From Nonomuraea sp. SYSU D8015 (lineage in GTDB: Bacteria; Actinomycetota; Actinomycetes; Streptosporangiales; Streptosporangiaceae): 64,000 nucleotides of DNA. Below are positions 56,179 through 64,000 of this stretch, piece by piece. The notes beneath the pieces are model-generated. The model was given only the letters and a program-made list of their open reading frames with translations, had not been told where the DNA came from and searched no databases. The translations under genes and the position numbers were made by a program. The DNA lies in assembly GCF_008065375.1 (NCBI RefSeq), contig NZ_VJYI01000010.1, positions 62,001 through 126,000 of the forward strand, given 5' to 3'. Positions within the stretch are counted from its first letter, which is position 1. Each line of letters opens with the position of its first letter.

Positions 56179-57033
56179 CTATGCGGTACGTGAGAAGTAG
56201 ACGAGCATCGCGTTGCCGCCGAGCACCAGGCCGAGCGTGTCGTCGTCGAGGCCCAGGGCGGCCACGGCCCGGGCGTTGCGCGCCACGCCGGGCACGCCGG
56301 GCCAGTCGGTGGCGAAGATGAACTTGCGGGCCAGCCGCCGCAGGTCGAACCGCTGGTAGTAGTCGGGGAGCCGGGACGGCGGGAGGCCGGACAGCTCGAT
56401 CCAGACGTTGTCGTGCATGAGCGCCAGGAAGGCGGCCTGGTCGTACCACCAGCCCCGGCCGCCGTGCGCGAGCACCAGCGTCAGGTCGGGGAAGTCGCGC
56501 AGCACCGGGTCGAGCAGCTCGGGCGCGGCCATGGAGTTCATCGAGCCGGGGAAGGTGCTGGTGCCGCAGTGCACGACCACCGGCACGTCCCGTTCGACGC
56601 ACGCCTGGTACGCCGGATACAGCATCGGGTCGGCCGCCGAGAAGCCGCCGTGCACGGGGTGCAGCTTGAGCCCCACCGCGCCCAGGTCCACCTGCCTGTG
56701 CACCTCGGCGGCGACGGGATAGTGCAGGTGCGGGTTGACGTTGCCCAGGAACGCGAACCGGTCCGGGTTGTGCTTGACGATCGGCAGCAGATCCTCGACC
56801 GGCTGGATCCCGGTGGCCTTGGGGCTGTACTCGCACAGCAGGATCGCCCGGTCCACGCCCTCGGCCTCCAGCAGCTCGTCGAACGCCGCCGGGACGATCA
56901 CCCCGTCGTCGTCGAACGCCGAGCGCCACCCGGGAGCGCCGTACTGCTCCGCCCAGCGCTTCCAGGCGGGCTTGAGCGTGGACAGCCGGGCCGGGTGCAG
57001 GTGGGCGTCGATGAGCAGTCGTCCGTCGAGCAT
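56179..57033 (-). CDS. Amidohydrolase-2 family metal-dependent hydrolase
   Basis: This 284-residue TIM-barrel enzyme has the metal motif LLIDAHLHPARLS near residue 7. A second-strand motif reads GAVGLKLHPVHGGF and the metal-site histidines are in VVVHCGTSTFPG and LVLAHGGRGWW; an aspartate is in FIFATDWPG. The family includes decarboxylases (ACMSD-like) and hydrolases of ring-cleavage products. Together with the CoA ligase it suggests aromatic degradation. The start lies eight bases after a TATACA -10 box, so the message is probably leaderless. A 14-bp perfect palindrome fills the promoter spacer. Confidence 0.88.
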   Translation of the reverse strand: MLDGRLLIDAHLHPARLSTLKPAWKRWAEQYGAPGWRSAFDDDGVIVPAAFDELLEAEGVDRAILLCEYSPKATGIQPVEDLLPIVKHNPDRFAFLGNVNPHLHYPVAAEVHRQVDLGAVGLKLHPVHGGFSAADPMLYPAYQACVERDVPVVVHCGTSTFPGSMNSMAAPELLDPVLRDFPDLTLVLAHGGRGWWYDQAAFLALMHDNVWIELSGLPPSRLPDYYQRFDLRRLARKFIFATDWPGVPGVARNARAVAALGLDDDTLGLVLGGNAMLVYFSRTA

Positions 57034-57041
57034 GCCCCGAC

Positions 57042-57069
57042 TGTATACAATCCGCTAGCGGATCATCAA
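57042..57069 (-). promoter_or_regulatory. Promoter with perfect palindrome filling its spacer
   Basis: On the minus strand TTGATG (57069-57064) and TATACA (57047-57042) are separated by 16 bases that contain ATCCGCTAGCGGAT (57050-57063), a perfect 14-bp palindrome. A repressor bound here would occlude RNA polymerase directly. It controls the amidohydrolase gene. Confidence 0.7.
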
Positions 57070-57920
57070 TGATCTGTAGACCAATCGTGCTCCGCGAACG
57101 GGACTCCTGCCACGATCTTCGCGATCGCCGCCTTCGGATAATCGACCATGTCGTCGGGCAGGGCGTCCATGGGCCACCAGGCGATCTCCGAGCACTTGTG
57201 CGGCTCGGCGTTGCACGGCTCCCCGATCCACTTCCCGGTGGTGAAGAAGAGGCCGACCCGTTCGGGGGCGCGGTGCATGACGTGGACGAACGTCAGGTCG
57301 GCCGGGTCGACCGTCACCCCGACCTCCTCGGCCGCCTCCCGCACCGCGGCGGCGGTGGCCGCCTCACCCTCCTCCAGGTGTCCCGACGGCAAGTGCCACA
57401 GGCCGTCGCCGTAGCCGGTGCCGGCGCGGCGGGCGAGGAGGATCTCGGCGCCGCGTACGAGCATGACGTGCACGTCCACGATCGCCCGGAAGCGGTCGCC
57501 CCGGGCAGCGGCCGGGGCCTCGCGGTGGCCGCCCGGGGCGGCGGCCGCGGCCTCGCGGCGGTCGCCCGGCGTCATAAGGCGATCGGCCGGCGCCGGGCGG
57601 CGGTCGAGGGACTGGATCCACTTGACGGCCACCGCGGCCACCTGGACCAGCTCGGCGCGCAACCGGTCCCGATCGGCCTCCGCGAACGCCTCCAGCACCT
57701 CCTCGGCCAGGATGTGCCGCCAGGTCAGCGTGCCGTCCCCGGCCGCCGTCTCCGTCTCCTGCCTGGCCCGGCCGGAGTCGGCCGCCGTACGCCCGCCGCC
57801 GGTGCCGTCGGGGAGCTCCTGCATGCCCCACATCTCGTCCTGCGCCGCCCGCTCGGCCGCCACGTCGCCGAGCACCCTCGCCAGCGAGCCCGGCACGCCC
57901 GCGTCCCCGTCCTGTGTCAT
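57066..57920 (-). CDS. MazG-like/NUDIX fusion protein
   Basis: The 284-residue protein joins two nucleotide-cleaning folds. Residues ~20-105 look like an all-alpha NTP pyrophosphatase (AERAAQDEMWGMQELPDGTG; LAEEVLEAFAEADRDRLRAE). After an Ala/Arg linker, residues ~145-280 form a NUDIX hydrolase with the box GHLEEGEAATAAAVREAAEE followed by VGV. A fusion of these is uncommon but sensible for house-cleaning of modified nucleotides. The stop lies 32 bases upstream of the amidohydrolase start, inside the promoter of the latter. Substrate unknown. Confidence 0.85.
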   Translation of the reverse strand: MTQDGDAGVPGSLARVLGDVAAERAAQDEMWGMQELPDGTGGGRTAADSGRARQETETAAGDGTLTWRHILAEEVLEAFAEADRDRLRAELVQVAAVAVKWIQSLDRRPAPADRLMTPGDRREAAAAAPGGHREAPAAARGDRFRAIVDVHVMLVRGAEILLARRAGTGYGDGLWHLPSGHLEEGEAATAAAVREAAEEVGVTVDPADLTFVHVMHRAPERVGLFFTTGKWIGEPCNAEPHKCSEIAWWPMDALPDDMVDYPKAAIAKIVAGVPFAEHDWSTDH

Positions 57921-57968
57921 GGACCCAGTCTTGCGTCAGGGGTGGGCCGGACGCACATGAGCCGCGCG

Positions 57969-58946
57969 TCAGGCGGCTCCCGCCCGTACGACCGTGAACG
58001 GCGCCAGCTCGCCCAGCCCGCGCACCGACAGCCGGTTGACCTCGCGCAGCCGGAAGGCCCGGTCGCCCTCCAGCTCCTCCGCCATCGCCGGATCGGCCAG
58101 GATCGTGCCGGGCAGCGCCAGCGCGGTGAGCCGGCTGGCCAGGTTGACGGTCGTGCCGAACACGTCGCCCATCCGCCAGATCACCGGCCCGGACGCCAGT
58201 CCCACCCGCAACTCCGGCATGCCCTTCACGCGGGTGTGCATCTCGACCAGGCGCAGCGCGATCTCGGCCGCCACGTGCGACTTGTCGGCCACGAACAGCA
58301 CCGAGTCGCCCAGGGTCTTGACCACCCGGCCGCCGGTGGAGGTGACGATGTCGGCCGAGCGGCCCTCGAACCTGTCGACCAGGGTGGCCAGCTCGCTCCC
58401 CGTGATCTGCCGGCTCAGCCGGGTGAAGGCGACCAGGTCGGCGAAGCCGACGGCCAGGCGCACCGAGCTCATGTCCTGCTCGGCGATGCGGCCCGCGGCG
58501 GCGGCGAGCTGCCGCCGCCAGGCGTAGACCAGCAGCTTCTCCAGGTCGGGCACCACCCGCTCGGCCCGCCGGCGCCAGGCCCGCGGCCGGTCGGCCAGCG
58601 GGACGCCCGCCTGGTCCAGCACCTCCACGCCCAGCTCGGCCTGCGACTCGGCCAGCCGGGCCGTGGCCGCGCCCAGGGAGCGGGCCATCAGCAGCACGTG
58701 CTCCTCGTCGTAGACGCCGGAGCTCACCATGCCGAGCAGCGTCTTCAGCGCCTCGACGTCGGAGTCGGTGAACTCGACCGCGTCGTCGGCGACGTTCGCG
58801 AACCCGAGAGCACGCCAGAAACGCCGCGCGCGGTAGACCGGCACACCCGCCATCTCGGCGACCTGGTGGCTGGTATAGCGGCGCGGCTCGCGCAGAAAGG
58901 CCTCAGCCAGCCCGTCCCCATCAACGCGCGCCACGTGGGAAAACAT
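57969..58946 (-). CDS. Class III nucleotidyl cyclase with N-terminal regulatory domain
   Basis: This 325-residue cytosolic protein probably makes cAMP. The N-terminal ~155 residues are a helical autoinhibitory domain like that of Rv1264/Rv2212-type cyclases (YTSHQVAEMAGVPVYRARRF). The catalytic domain has metal aspartates D170 (VGFADLVAFTRLS) and D214 (VKTLGDSVLF), substrate residues K210 and D261, and transition-state residues N268 and R272 (VFGTTVNLASRL). All are present, so it should be active as a homodimer with adenylate specificity. The start MFSHVARVDGDG fits the family. It stands alone between the NUDIX fusion and the GntR gene. Confidence 0.9.
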   Translation of the reverse strand: MFSHVARVDGDGLAEAFLREPRRYTSHQVAEMAGVPVYRARRFWRALGFANVADDAVEFTDSDVEALKTLLGMVSSGVYDEEHVLLMARSLGAATARLAESQAELGVEVLDQAGVPLADRPRAWRRRAERVVPDLEKLLVYAWRRQLAAAAGRIAEQDMSSVRLAVGFADLVAFTRLSRQITGSELATLVDRFEGRSADIVTSTGGRVVKTLGDSVLFVADKSHVAAEIALRLVEMHTRVKGMPELRVGLASGPVIWRMGDVFGTTVNLASRLTALALPGTILADPAMAEELEGDRAFRLREVNRLSVRGLGELAPFTVVRAGAA

Positions 58947-58989
58947 AACACTCTGTGGGACAAATCACTCCAGCGGCTTGGCGTGCATC

Positions 58990-59754
58990 TCAGGGGCCGC
59001 CGATGTCCCCGTAGTCCAGCAGGGCCCGCAACGCGACCCGTTCCTCCGCGGGGATGTAGTCCGCGTAGTAGTCGTACATGGACTGGCGTGACAGGCGGGC
59101 CGCCAGAGGGCCGTCGCCGGCGCGGACCGCGGCCAGGACCTCCTCGTGATGGCCGATGCTCCGCCGCATCAGCGCCTCCCCGTCGGGAGCGGAGGCGATC
59201 TTGCCGGCGATCAGGTCCACCACGATCGAACGGACCACGTCGGTGCAGATCTGGATGAGCTTGTTGCCGCTGGCCCGCGCCACCGCGTCGTGGAACGCGA
59301 CATCGGCGGCGCCGAAGGCCTCGCTGTCGGCCTCCTTCATGCGCTCCACGGCCGCCGCCATCTCGGCCAGCTGCTCCTCGGTGCGCAGCCGCGCGGCGAG
59401 GAGGATGGCCGCCGAGTCGAGCACCATCCTGAACTGCACCAGCTCGCCGAGCGACAGCTCCGACACGCGGGCGAGCGTGGTCATCGACTTGTGCAGCGCG
59501 GCAGGGGAGAACGGCAGCACCTCCGCGCCGTTCGGGTCGCCGGGCCGCGACCGCACCAGGCCGCGGGCCTGCAGCACGCGCAACGCCTCCCGCACGGTCG
59601 ACCGGCTGACCGAGAACTGCACCATGAGCTCCCGCTCGCTCGGCAGCCGCTCGCCCGGGGACAGGGCCCCGCTCTCGATCGCCCCCTCGACCTGCTCGAC
59701 GACGCGCTCATAGGCGCGCACGGCACGCACCGGTTCGAACCGTGGACCACTCAC
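58990..59754 (-). CDS. GntR-family regulator, FCD (FadR) subfamily
   Basis: The 254-residue regulator has an N-terminal winged helix (GALSPGERLPSERELMVQFS; STVREALRVLQARGLVRSRP) and a C-terminal FCD domain with its metal-binding histidines (AFHDAVARASGNKLIQICTD; SIGHHEEVLAAVRAGDG). Such sensors bind organic acids or similar small molecules. The start is GTG 59754. It is divergent from the peptide ABC operon, with a FadR-like operator in between, so it should control that operon and possibly itself. A CGGTTCGAACCG palindrome (59731-59742) lies just inside the coding region. Confidence 0.92.
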   Translation of the reverse strand: MSGPRFEPVRAVRAYERVVEQVEGAIESGALSPGERLPSERELMVQFSVSRSTVREALRVLQARGLVRSRPGDPNGAEVLPFSPAALHKSMTTLARVSELSLGELVQFRMVLDSAAILLAARLRTEEQLAEMAAAVERMKEADSEAFGAADVAFHDAVARASGNKLIQICTDVVRSIVVDLIAGKIASAPDGEALMRRSIGHHEEVLAAVRAGDGPLAARLSRQSMYDYYADYIPAEERVALRALLDYGDIGGP

Positions 59755-59804
59755 TGCACGCCCCCTTGACCAGAACCGCCGCCGGCTGGCAATGTGCGTA
59801 GCCT

Positions 59805-59819
59805 ACTGGTCCGACCAGT
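59805..59819. promoter_or_regulatory. FadR-like GntR operator
   Basis: ACTGGTCCGACCAGT has perfect 7-bp arms around one central base and matches the classic CTGGT-N-CGACCAG-like consensus of FCD-type GntR regulators. It lies 25 bases before the start of the binding-protein gene, over the likely transcription start. Confidence 0.8.
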
Positions 59820-59843
59820 GCACTAGCCAGGAGGCTGCAAGAC

Positions 59844-61331
59844 ATGAGGCGCATCGGGATCTGGATCGCCATGGGCGGTCTCCTGCTGAGCACGGCCGCC
59901 TGCGGCGGCGACTCCGGCGGCGGCACCTCGACCCCGGCCGCCCAATCCCTGTCCGTCGGGTTCGTGGCCGAGCCCGCGAACCTGGACTTCACCTCCACCG
60001 AGGGCGCCGCCATCCCGCAGGCGCTGCTCGTCAACGTCTACGAGGGCCTGGTCAAGCTCGACCAGGACGGCAAGATCATGCCGCTCCTCGCCGAGAAGTG
60101 GGAGGTCTCCGGCGACCGGAAGACCTACACGTTCACGCTGCGCAAGAACGTGAAGTTCAGCAGCGGCGCGCCGTTCACGGCCGACGACGTGGTGTTCTCG
60201 CTCGACCGGGTCAAGACGGACTGGAAGTTGAAGATCAAGTCGCAGCTCGACGTGGTGGACAAGGTGGAGAAGAAGGACGACTCCACCGCCGTCGTCACGC
60301 TCAAGCGGCCCAGCAACGGCTTCCTCTATTCGATGGCCACCAGGCTCGGCGCCATGTTCAGCCGCACCGGCGTCGCCGACCTGGCCAACAAGCCGGTCGG
60401 CACCGGCCCGTACGTGCTGGGCTCGTGGCGGCGCGGCGACTCCATCCAGCTCAACGCCAACCCCTCCTACTGGGGTGCGAAGCCGTCGCTGTCGTCGATC
60501 ACGCTGAAGTACTTCAAGGACGCCACGGCCATGAACAACGCGCTGCTGACCGGCGGCATCGACGTCATCTCCAGCGTCCAGGCGCCCGAGTCGCTGCAGC
60601 AGTTCGCCGACCCCAACCGCTTCGAGACGATCGAGGGCACCACGAACGGCGAGGTGGTGCTGTCGATGAACAACGCCCGCCCGCCGTTCAACGACAAGAA
60701 GGCGCGCCAGGCCGTGCGCCACGCCATCGACCACAAGGCGCTGCTGGACACCGCCTGGGCCGGGCGCGGCCAGTTGATCGGCTCGATGGTCCCGCCGACC
60801 GACCCGTGGTACGAGGACCGCACGGGCGACTACCCGTACGACCCGGCCAAGGCCAAGGAGCTGCTCGGCGGCAACACGCTCACCGTCAAGATGCGCATCC
60901 CCAACCTGCCGTACGCGGTCAACAGCGCGCAGGTCGTCAAGTCGCAGCTGGCCCAGGTGGGCATCAACGCCGAGATCGAGCCCCTGGAGTTCCCGGCCCG
61001 CTGGCTGGACGTGGTGTTCAAGCAGGGCGACTACGACATGTCCATCATCAACCACGTCGAACCCCGCGACATGGGCATATTCGCTGACAAGTCGTACTAC
61101 TTCCACTACGACAACCCCGAGTTCGGCAAGCTGCTCGCCTCCGCCGACGAGGGCACCGAGCAGCAGCAGACCGACGACCTCAAGAAGGCCGCCAAGCTGC
61201 TGTCCGACGACGCCGCGGCCGACTGGCTCTTCCTCTTCCCCAACCTGATCGTGGCGAAGAAGGGCGTCACCGGGCTGCCGAAGAACGCCATCGCGGAGTC
61301 CTTCGACTTCACCGCGCTCGCCAAGCAGTGA
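59844..61331 (+). CDS. Peptide/nickel-type ABC binding lipoprotein, family 5
   Basis: This 495-residue DppA/OppA-like protein has a signal and lipobox (LLLSTAACGGD). Family-5 hallmarks are VNVYEGLVKLDQDGKIMPLL, AEKWEVSGDRKTYTFTLRKN and RQAVRHAIDHKALLDTAWAG. AGGAGG lies before the ATG. It is first in an operon with two permeases and two ATPases, and the ligand is probably a short peptide or a related amine compound. The next gene overlaps by four bases. Confidence 0.93.
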   Translation: MRRIGIWIAMGGLLLSTAACGGDSGGGTSTPAAQSLSVGFVAEPANLDFTSTEGAAIPQALLVNVYEGLVKLDQDGKIMPLLAEKWEVSGDRKTYTFTLRKNVKFSSGAPFTADDVVFSLDRVKTDWKLKIKSQLDVVDKVEKKDDSTAVVTLKRPSNGFLYSMATRLGAMFSRTGVADLANKPVGTGPYVLGSWRRGDSIQLNANPSYWGAKPSLSSITLKYFKDATAMNNALLTGGIDVISSVQAPESLQQFADPNRFETIEGTTNGEVVLSMNNARPPFNDKKARQAVRHAIDHKALLDTAWAGRGQLIGSMVPPTDPWYEDRTGDYPYDPAKAKELLGGNTLTVKMRIPNLPYAVNSAQVVKSQLAQVGINAEIEPLEFPARWLDVVFKQGDYDMSIINHVEPRDMGIFADKSYYFHYDNPEFGKLLASADEGTEQQQTDDLKKAAKLLSDDAAADWLFLFPNLIVAKKGVTGLPKNAIAESFDFTALAKQ

Positions 61332-62266
61332 CGCTCTACCTCGTCAAACGGCTGGCGGTGCTGCTCGCGAGCATCGCCGTGGCCGGTGTGGTGGTGTTCG
61401 CGTTCATGGCCCTGCTGCCCGGCGACCCGGCCGAGATCGCGCTCGGCGTCAACGCCACCCCGGACGCGGTCGCCCAGCTGCGCCGCCAGTTCGGCACCGA
61501 CCGGCCGGCCGTCGTGCAGTTCTTCGACTGGTTCGGCGGGCTGGTGCAGGGCGACTTCGGCACCTCGTACGTGACCAGCTCGCCCGTCGGCCCGCAGATC
61601 AGCGACCGGCTCGGCGTCACGGCCGTGCTCGTGCTCGGCGGCATGGTGGTGGCGCTGGTCATCGCGGTGCCCCTGGGCACGTTCGCCGCCGTGCACCACC
61701 GCAACCCGCTGGGCGCGGTCATCAGCGCGGTGAGCCAGGCCGGCATCGCCGTCCCCGCGTTCCTGGCCGGCATCCTGCTGGTGTTCGTCTTCGCGGTGCA
61801 GGCCCAGGCGCTGCCCTCCGGCGGATACGTCCCGTTCGCCGAGAGCCCGGGGGAGTGGCTGCGGAGCCTGCTGCTCCCGTGGCTGTCGCTGGGCCTGGTC
61901 CAGGGCGCGGTCCTCACCCGCTACGTCCGCAGCGCGGTGCTCGACGTGATGCGCGAGGACTACCTGCGCACCGCCCGCGCCAAGGGCCGCGGCAGCACCG
62001 GCGCGCTGTGGCGGCACGGGCTGCCCAACGCCGCGATCCCGGTCGTCACCGTGCTCGGGCTGCAGCTGGCCACGCTGCTCGTCGGCGCGGTCGTGGTGGA
62101 GCGGGTCTTCGTCATCCCGGGGCTCGGCGACCTGCTGCTCAACGGGGTGGCGGGGCGTGACCTGCTGCTCGTCCAAGGTGTGGTGATGGTGTTGGTGGCG
62201 GCCGTGCTGCTGATCAACTTCGTGGTGGACGTGACCTACCACCTGCTCGACCCGAGGCTGCGATGA
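61328..62266 (+). CDS. Peptide ABC permease, DppB type
   Basis: The 312-residue permease starts MTLYLVKRLAVLLASIAVAG, the typical opening of DppB/OppB. It has six helices. The coupling loop reads VMREDYLRTARAKGRGSTGA. A conserved periplasmic loop holds GDPAEIALGVNATPDAVAQL. It overlaps both neighbours by four bases. Confidence 0.94.
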   Translation: MTLYLVKRLAVLLASIAVAGVVVFAFMALLPGDPAEIALGVNATPDAVAQLRRQFGTDRPAVVQFFDWFGGLVQGDFGTSYVTSSPVGPQISDRLGVTAVLVLGGMVVALVIAVPLGTFAAVHHRNPLGAVISAVSQAGIAVPAFLAGILLVFVFAVQAQALPSGGYVPFAESPGEWLRSLLLPWLSLGLVQGAVLTRYVRSAVLDVMREDYLRTARAKGRGSTGALWRHGLPNAAIPVVTVLGLQLATLLVGAVVVERVFVIPGLGDLLLNGVAGRDLLLVQGVVMVLVAAVLLINFVVDVTYHLLDPRLR

Positions 62267-63096
62267 GAGGGCGGCTCAACGCGGGGCTGCTGGTCGGCGG
62301 CGCGCTCGTCGGGATCGTGGTGCTGGCCGCGCTGGCGTCGTTCTTCTGGACGCCGCACGACCCCACGTTCGTCGACGCCGCGCGCAAGCTCCGCGAGCCG
62401 GGCGGCGGCTACCTGCTCGGCGCCGACAAGTACGGCCGCGACACCTTCAGCCAGCTCATGGTCGGCGCCCGCACCACCCTCTACGTGGGCATCGTGGCCG
62501 TCGGCATCGCCGCCGTGATCGGAGCGCCGCTCGGCGTGATCGCCGGGATGACGCCGCGCGGCTGGCTGTCGGAGCTGATCATGCGGGTCAACGACCTCGT
62601 CTTCGCCTTCCCCGCGCTGCTGCTGGCCGTCATGCTCGGCGCGGTCTACGGGGCCGGCACGCTGACCGCGATGATCGCGATCGGGGTGGCCACCGTGCCC
62701 GCGTTCGCCCGCGTGGCCCGCGCCGCGACCCTCCAGGTCATGGTCACCGACTACATCCTGGCCGCCCGGGCCGCCGGGCGCCGCCGCCCGGCCATCGCGG
62801 TGCGGCACGTGCTGCCGAACATCTCCTCCGTGCTGATCGTGCAGGCGTCGGTGTCGTTCGCCATCGCGATCCTCGCCGAGGCGGCGCTGTCGTTCCTCGG
62901 CTTCGGCACCCGCCCGCCCACCCCGTCATGGGGGCGGATGCTGCAGGAGTCGCAGGAGCTGCTGTTCTCCACCCCGCGCCTGGCGCTCTGGCCCGGGCTG
63001 GCGATCGCGCTGGCCGTGCTCGGCTTCAACCTCCTCGGTGACGGCCTGCGCGACTTCCTCGACCCCAAGCTCAGGAGGATCCGTGCTGAAGGTTGA
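62263..63096 (+). CDS. Peptide ABC permease, DppC type
   Basis: The 277-residue permease has six helices with family marks GADKYGRDTFSQLMVGARTT and the coupling loop VTDYILAARAAGRRRPAIAV. LSFLGFGTRPPTPSWGRML near the end is diagnostic of DppC/OppC. The ATPase gene begins 14 bases before its stop. Confidence 0.94.
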   Translation: MRGRLNAGLLVGGALVGIVVLAALASFFWTPHDPTFVDAARKLREPGGGYLLGADKYGRDTFSQLMVGARTTLYVGIVAVGIAAVIGAPLGVIAGMTPRGWLSELIMRVNDLVFAFPALLLAVMLGAVYGAGTLTAMIAIGVATVPAFARVARAATLQVMVTDYILAARAAGRRRPAIAVRHVLPNISSVLIVQASVSFAIAILAEAALSFLGFGTRPPTPSWGRMLQESQELLFSTPRLALWPGLAIALAVLGFNLLGDGLRDFLDPKLRRIRAEG

Positions 63097-63997
63097 GGAC
63101 CTGACCGTGCGCGCGGACGCCGTCGAGCTGGTGCGCGAGGTGTCCTTCGAGATCGCGCCGGGCGAGCGGGTCGGGCTCATCGGCGAGTCCGGATCCGGCA
63201 AGTCGCTGACCGCGCTGTCGCTCATGGGCCTGCTCCCCGAGGGCGTCACCGCCGCCGGACGGGCCACGCTGGACGGCCGCGACCTGGTCGGCGTCCCCGA
63301 GGGGCGGCTGAAGCGGCTGCGCGGCCGCGACCTGTCGATGGTCTTCCAGGAGCCGATGACCGCCCTCAACCCGCTCATGCGGATCGGAGCCCAGGTCGCC
63401 GAGGTCATGACCCTGCACGGCCGCGGCCGCCAGGAGGCCCGCGCCCGGGCGCTGGACCTCCTCGAGCGGGTCCGCCTGCCGGAGCCGGCGCACATCGCCC
63501 GCGCGTACCCCCACCAGCTGTCCGGCGGGCAGCGGCAGCGCGTCATGCTCGCCATCGCGCTCGCCAACGAGCCCGAGCTGCTCATCTGCGACGAGCCCAC
63601 CACCGCGCTCGACGTCACCGTGCAGAAGCAGATGCTCGACTTGATCGCCGAGGTCGCGCCCGCGCTGCTGTTCATCACCCACGACCTCGCCGTCGTCGCG
63701 AGCGTCTGCGAGCGGGTCCTGGTCATGTACGGTGGCCGCGTCGTCGAGAGCGGCCCCATCCGTGAGGTCTTCACCCGGCCCCGCCACCGCTACACCGAGG
63801 GACTGCTGGCCGCCTCCAAGCTCACCCCGCGCGGCACCCGCCTGCCCACCATCAAGGGCAGCGTCCCGGCGGCCGGGCACTTCCCCGGCGGCTGCGTGTT
63901 CAGGAACCGCTGTCCGCACGCCACCCCCGAATGTGAGACGGCACCGGCGCTGACAGGAGACGGCCATGCCCACGCATGCTGGCACCCCGCTGATTGA
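63083..63997 (+). CDS. Peptide ABC ATPase, DppD type
   Basis: From GTG 63083, behind AGGAGGAT, the protein is 304 residues. It has Walker A LIGESGSGKSLTALSLM, signature LSGGQRQRVMLAIAL, Walker B LLICDEPTTALDVTVQKQ and switch histidine FITHDLAVVA. The C-terminal oligopeptide-transporter extension includes GGCVFRNRCPHATPECE, whose cysteines bind an iron-sulfur cluster in some homologues. The next gene starts within its last 32 bases. Confidence 0.94.
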   Translation: MLKVEDLTVRADAVELVREVSFEIAPGERVGLIGESGSGKSLTALSLMGLLPEGVTAAGRATLDGRDLVGVPEGRLKRLRGRDLSMVFQEPMTALNPLMRIGAQVAEVMTLHGRGRQEARARALDLLERVRLPEPAHIARAYPHQLSGGQRQRVMLAIALANEPELLICDEPTTALDVTVQKQMLDLIAEVAPALLFITHDLAVVASVCERVLVMYGGRVVESGPIREVFTRPRHRYTEGLLAASKLTPRGTRLPTIKGSVPAAGHFPGGCVFRNRCPHATPECETAPALTGDGHAHACWHPAD

Positions 63998-64000
63998 GGC
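63966..64000 (+). CDS. Start of next gene, probably the DppF-type ATPase
   Basis: ATG 63966 follows AGGAGACGGCC and opens MPTHAGTPLIEA before the window ends. Only 11 full codons are visible. By operon position it is the second ATPase of the peptide transporter. This rests on context alone. Confidence 0.5.
   Translation, partial: MPTHAGTPLIE

Noticed and set aside
1..64000. tRNA or rRNA genes
   Set aside because: Reading by eye I found no tRNA-like or rRNA sequence. A covariance-model search would be needed to exclude a tRNA fully.

Overview
The window is very GC-rich actinobacterial chromosome. A mycothiol-dependent isomerase family gene, many GTG starts, probable leaderless promoters (a TANNNT box 5-8 bases before the start codon), ECF42-type sigma factor logic and secreted lipoprotein transport systems all point to Actinomycetota. 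A relative of Nonomuraea or Streptosporangium is my inference; no rRNA or other marker gene is present to prove it. I saw no tRNA, rRNA or CRISPR array.

Layout. 1-5.9 kb: the 5' part of a PIG-L deacetylase, a degenerate tyrosine-recombinase-like gene, a TTC38-like TPR protein, a DUF1206 membrane protein, a secreted glycerophosphodiesterase and a small short-chain dehydrogenase remnant. 6.0-12.9 kb: a galactoside island with an ABC sugar importer, a divergent LacI regulator with two identical 14-bp operators, and a GH42 beta-galactosidase whose Shine-Dalgarno is separated from its start by a perfect hairpin. 12.9-14.4 kb: an OFA-family MFS transporter and its 36-residue partner. 14.4-21.0 kb: a second ABC sugar importer, a LacI regulator and a divergent glycogen-debranching-type glucosidase under paired TTGAACGTTCAA operators.

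21.1-24.8 kb is the most unusual region. It is a tight seven-gene cassette encoding a MauE/DoxX-like membrane protein, two membrane-anchored thioredoxin-like proteins (CEPC and CGTC), two unknown membrane proteins, an unknown soluble protein and an exported protein with 15 cysteines. The last resembles the methylamine dehydrogenase light chain around one tryptophan but lacks the second tryptophan needed for a TTQ cofactor. No heavy chain or MauG lies nearby. A predicted secreted protein is encoded divergently, 35 bases away.

24.9-34.1 kb: a polar amino-acid ABC operon ending in an amidase, followed by a second binding protein coupled to a CitB-type response regulator and a divergent hybrid sensor kinase. 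34-36 kb: an HTH-membrane-NBR1-like protein and two small envelope proteins. 36.7-40.3 kb: an ABC exporter with a NarL-type two-component pair. 40.2-44.0 kb: a SnoaL-like pseudogene, a YCII/ECF42 sigma pair and a MerR/mycothiol-dependent isomerase pair. 44.1-47.3 kb: the ATP-grasp/alpha-E/transglutaminase operon. 47.3-52.6 kb: an AAA ATPase-PD-(D/E)XK protein, an MFS/LysR pair, then a decayed IS605-type TnpB element that sits beside a truncated gene.

52.6-59.8 kb: a class IV aminotransferase-like enzyme, a luciferase-like monooxygenase, a benzoate-CoA ligase family protein, an amidohydrolase, a MazG-like/NUDIX fusion, a class III cyclase and an FCD-GntR regulator. 59.8-64 kb: a Dpp-type peptide ABC operon that runs off the window and has a FadR-like operator in front of it. 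The recurring theme is nutrient uptake operons, each paired with a local regulator and a visible palindromic operator.
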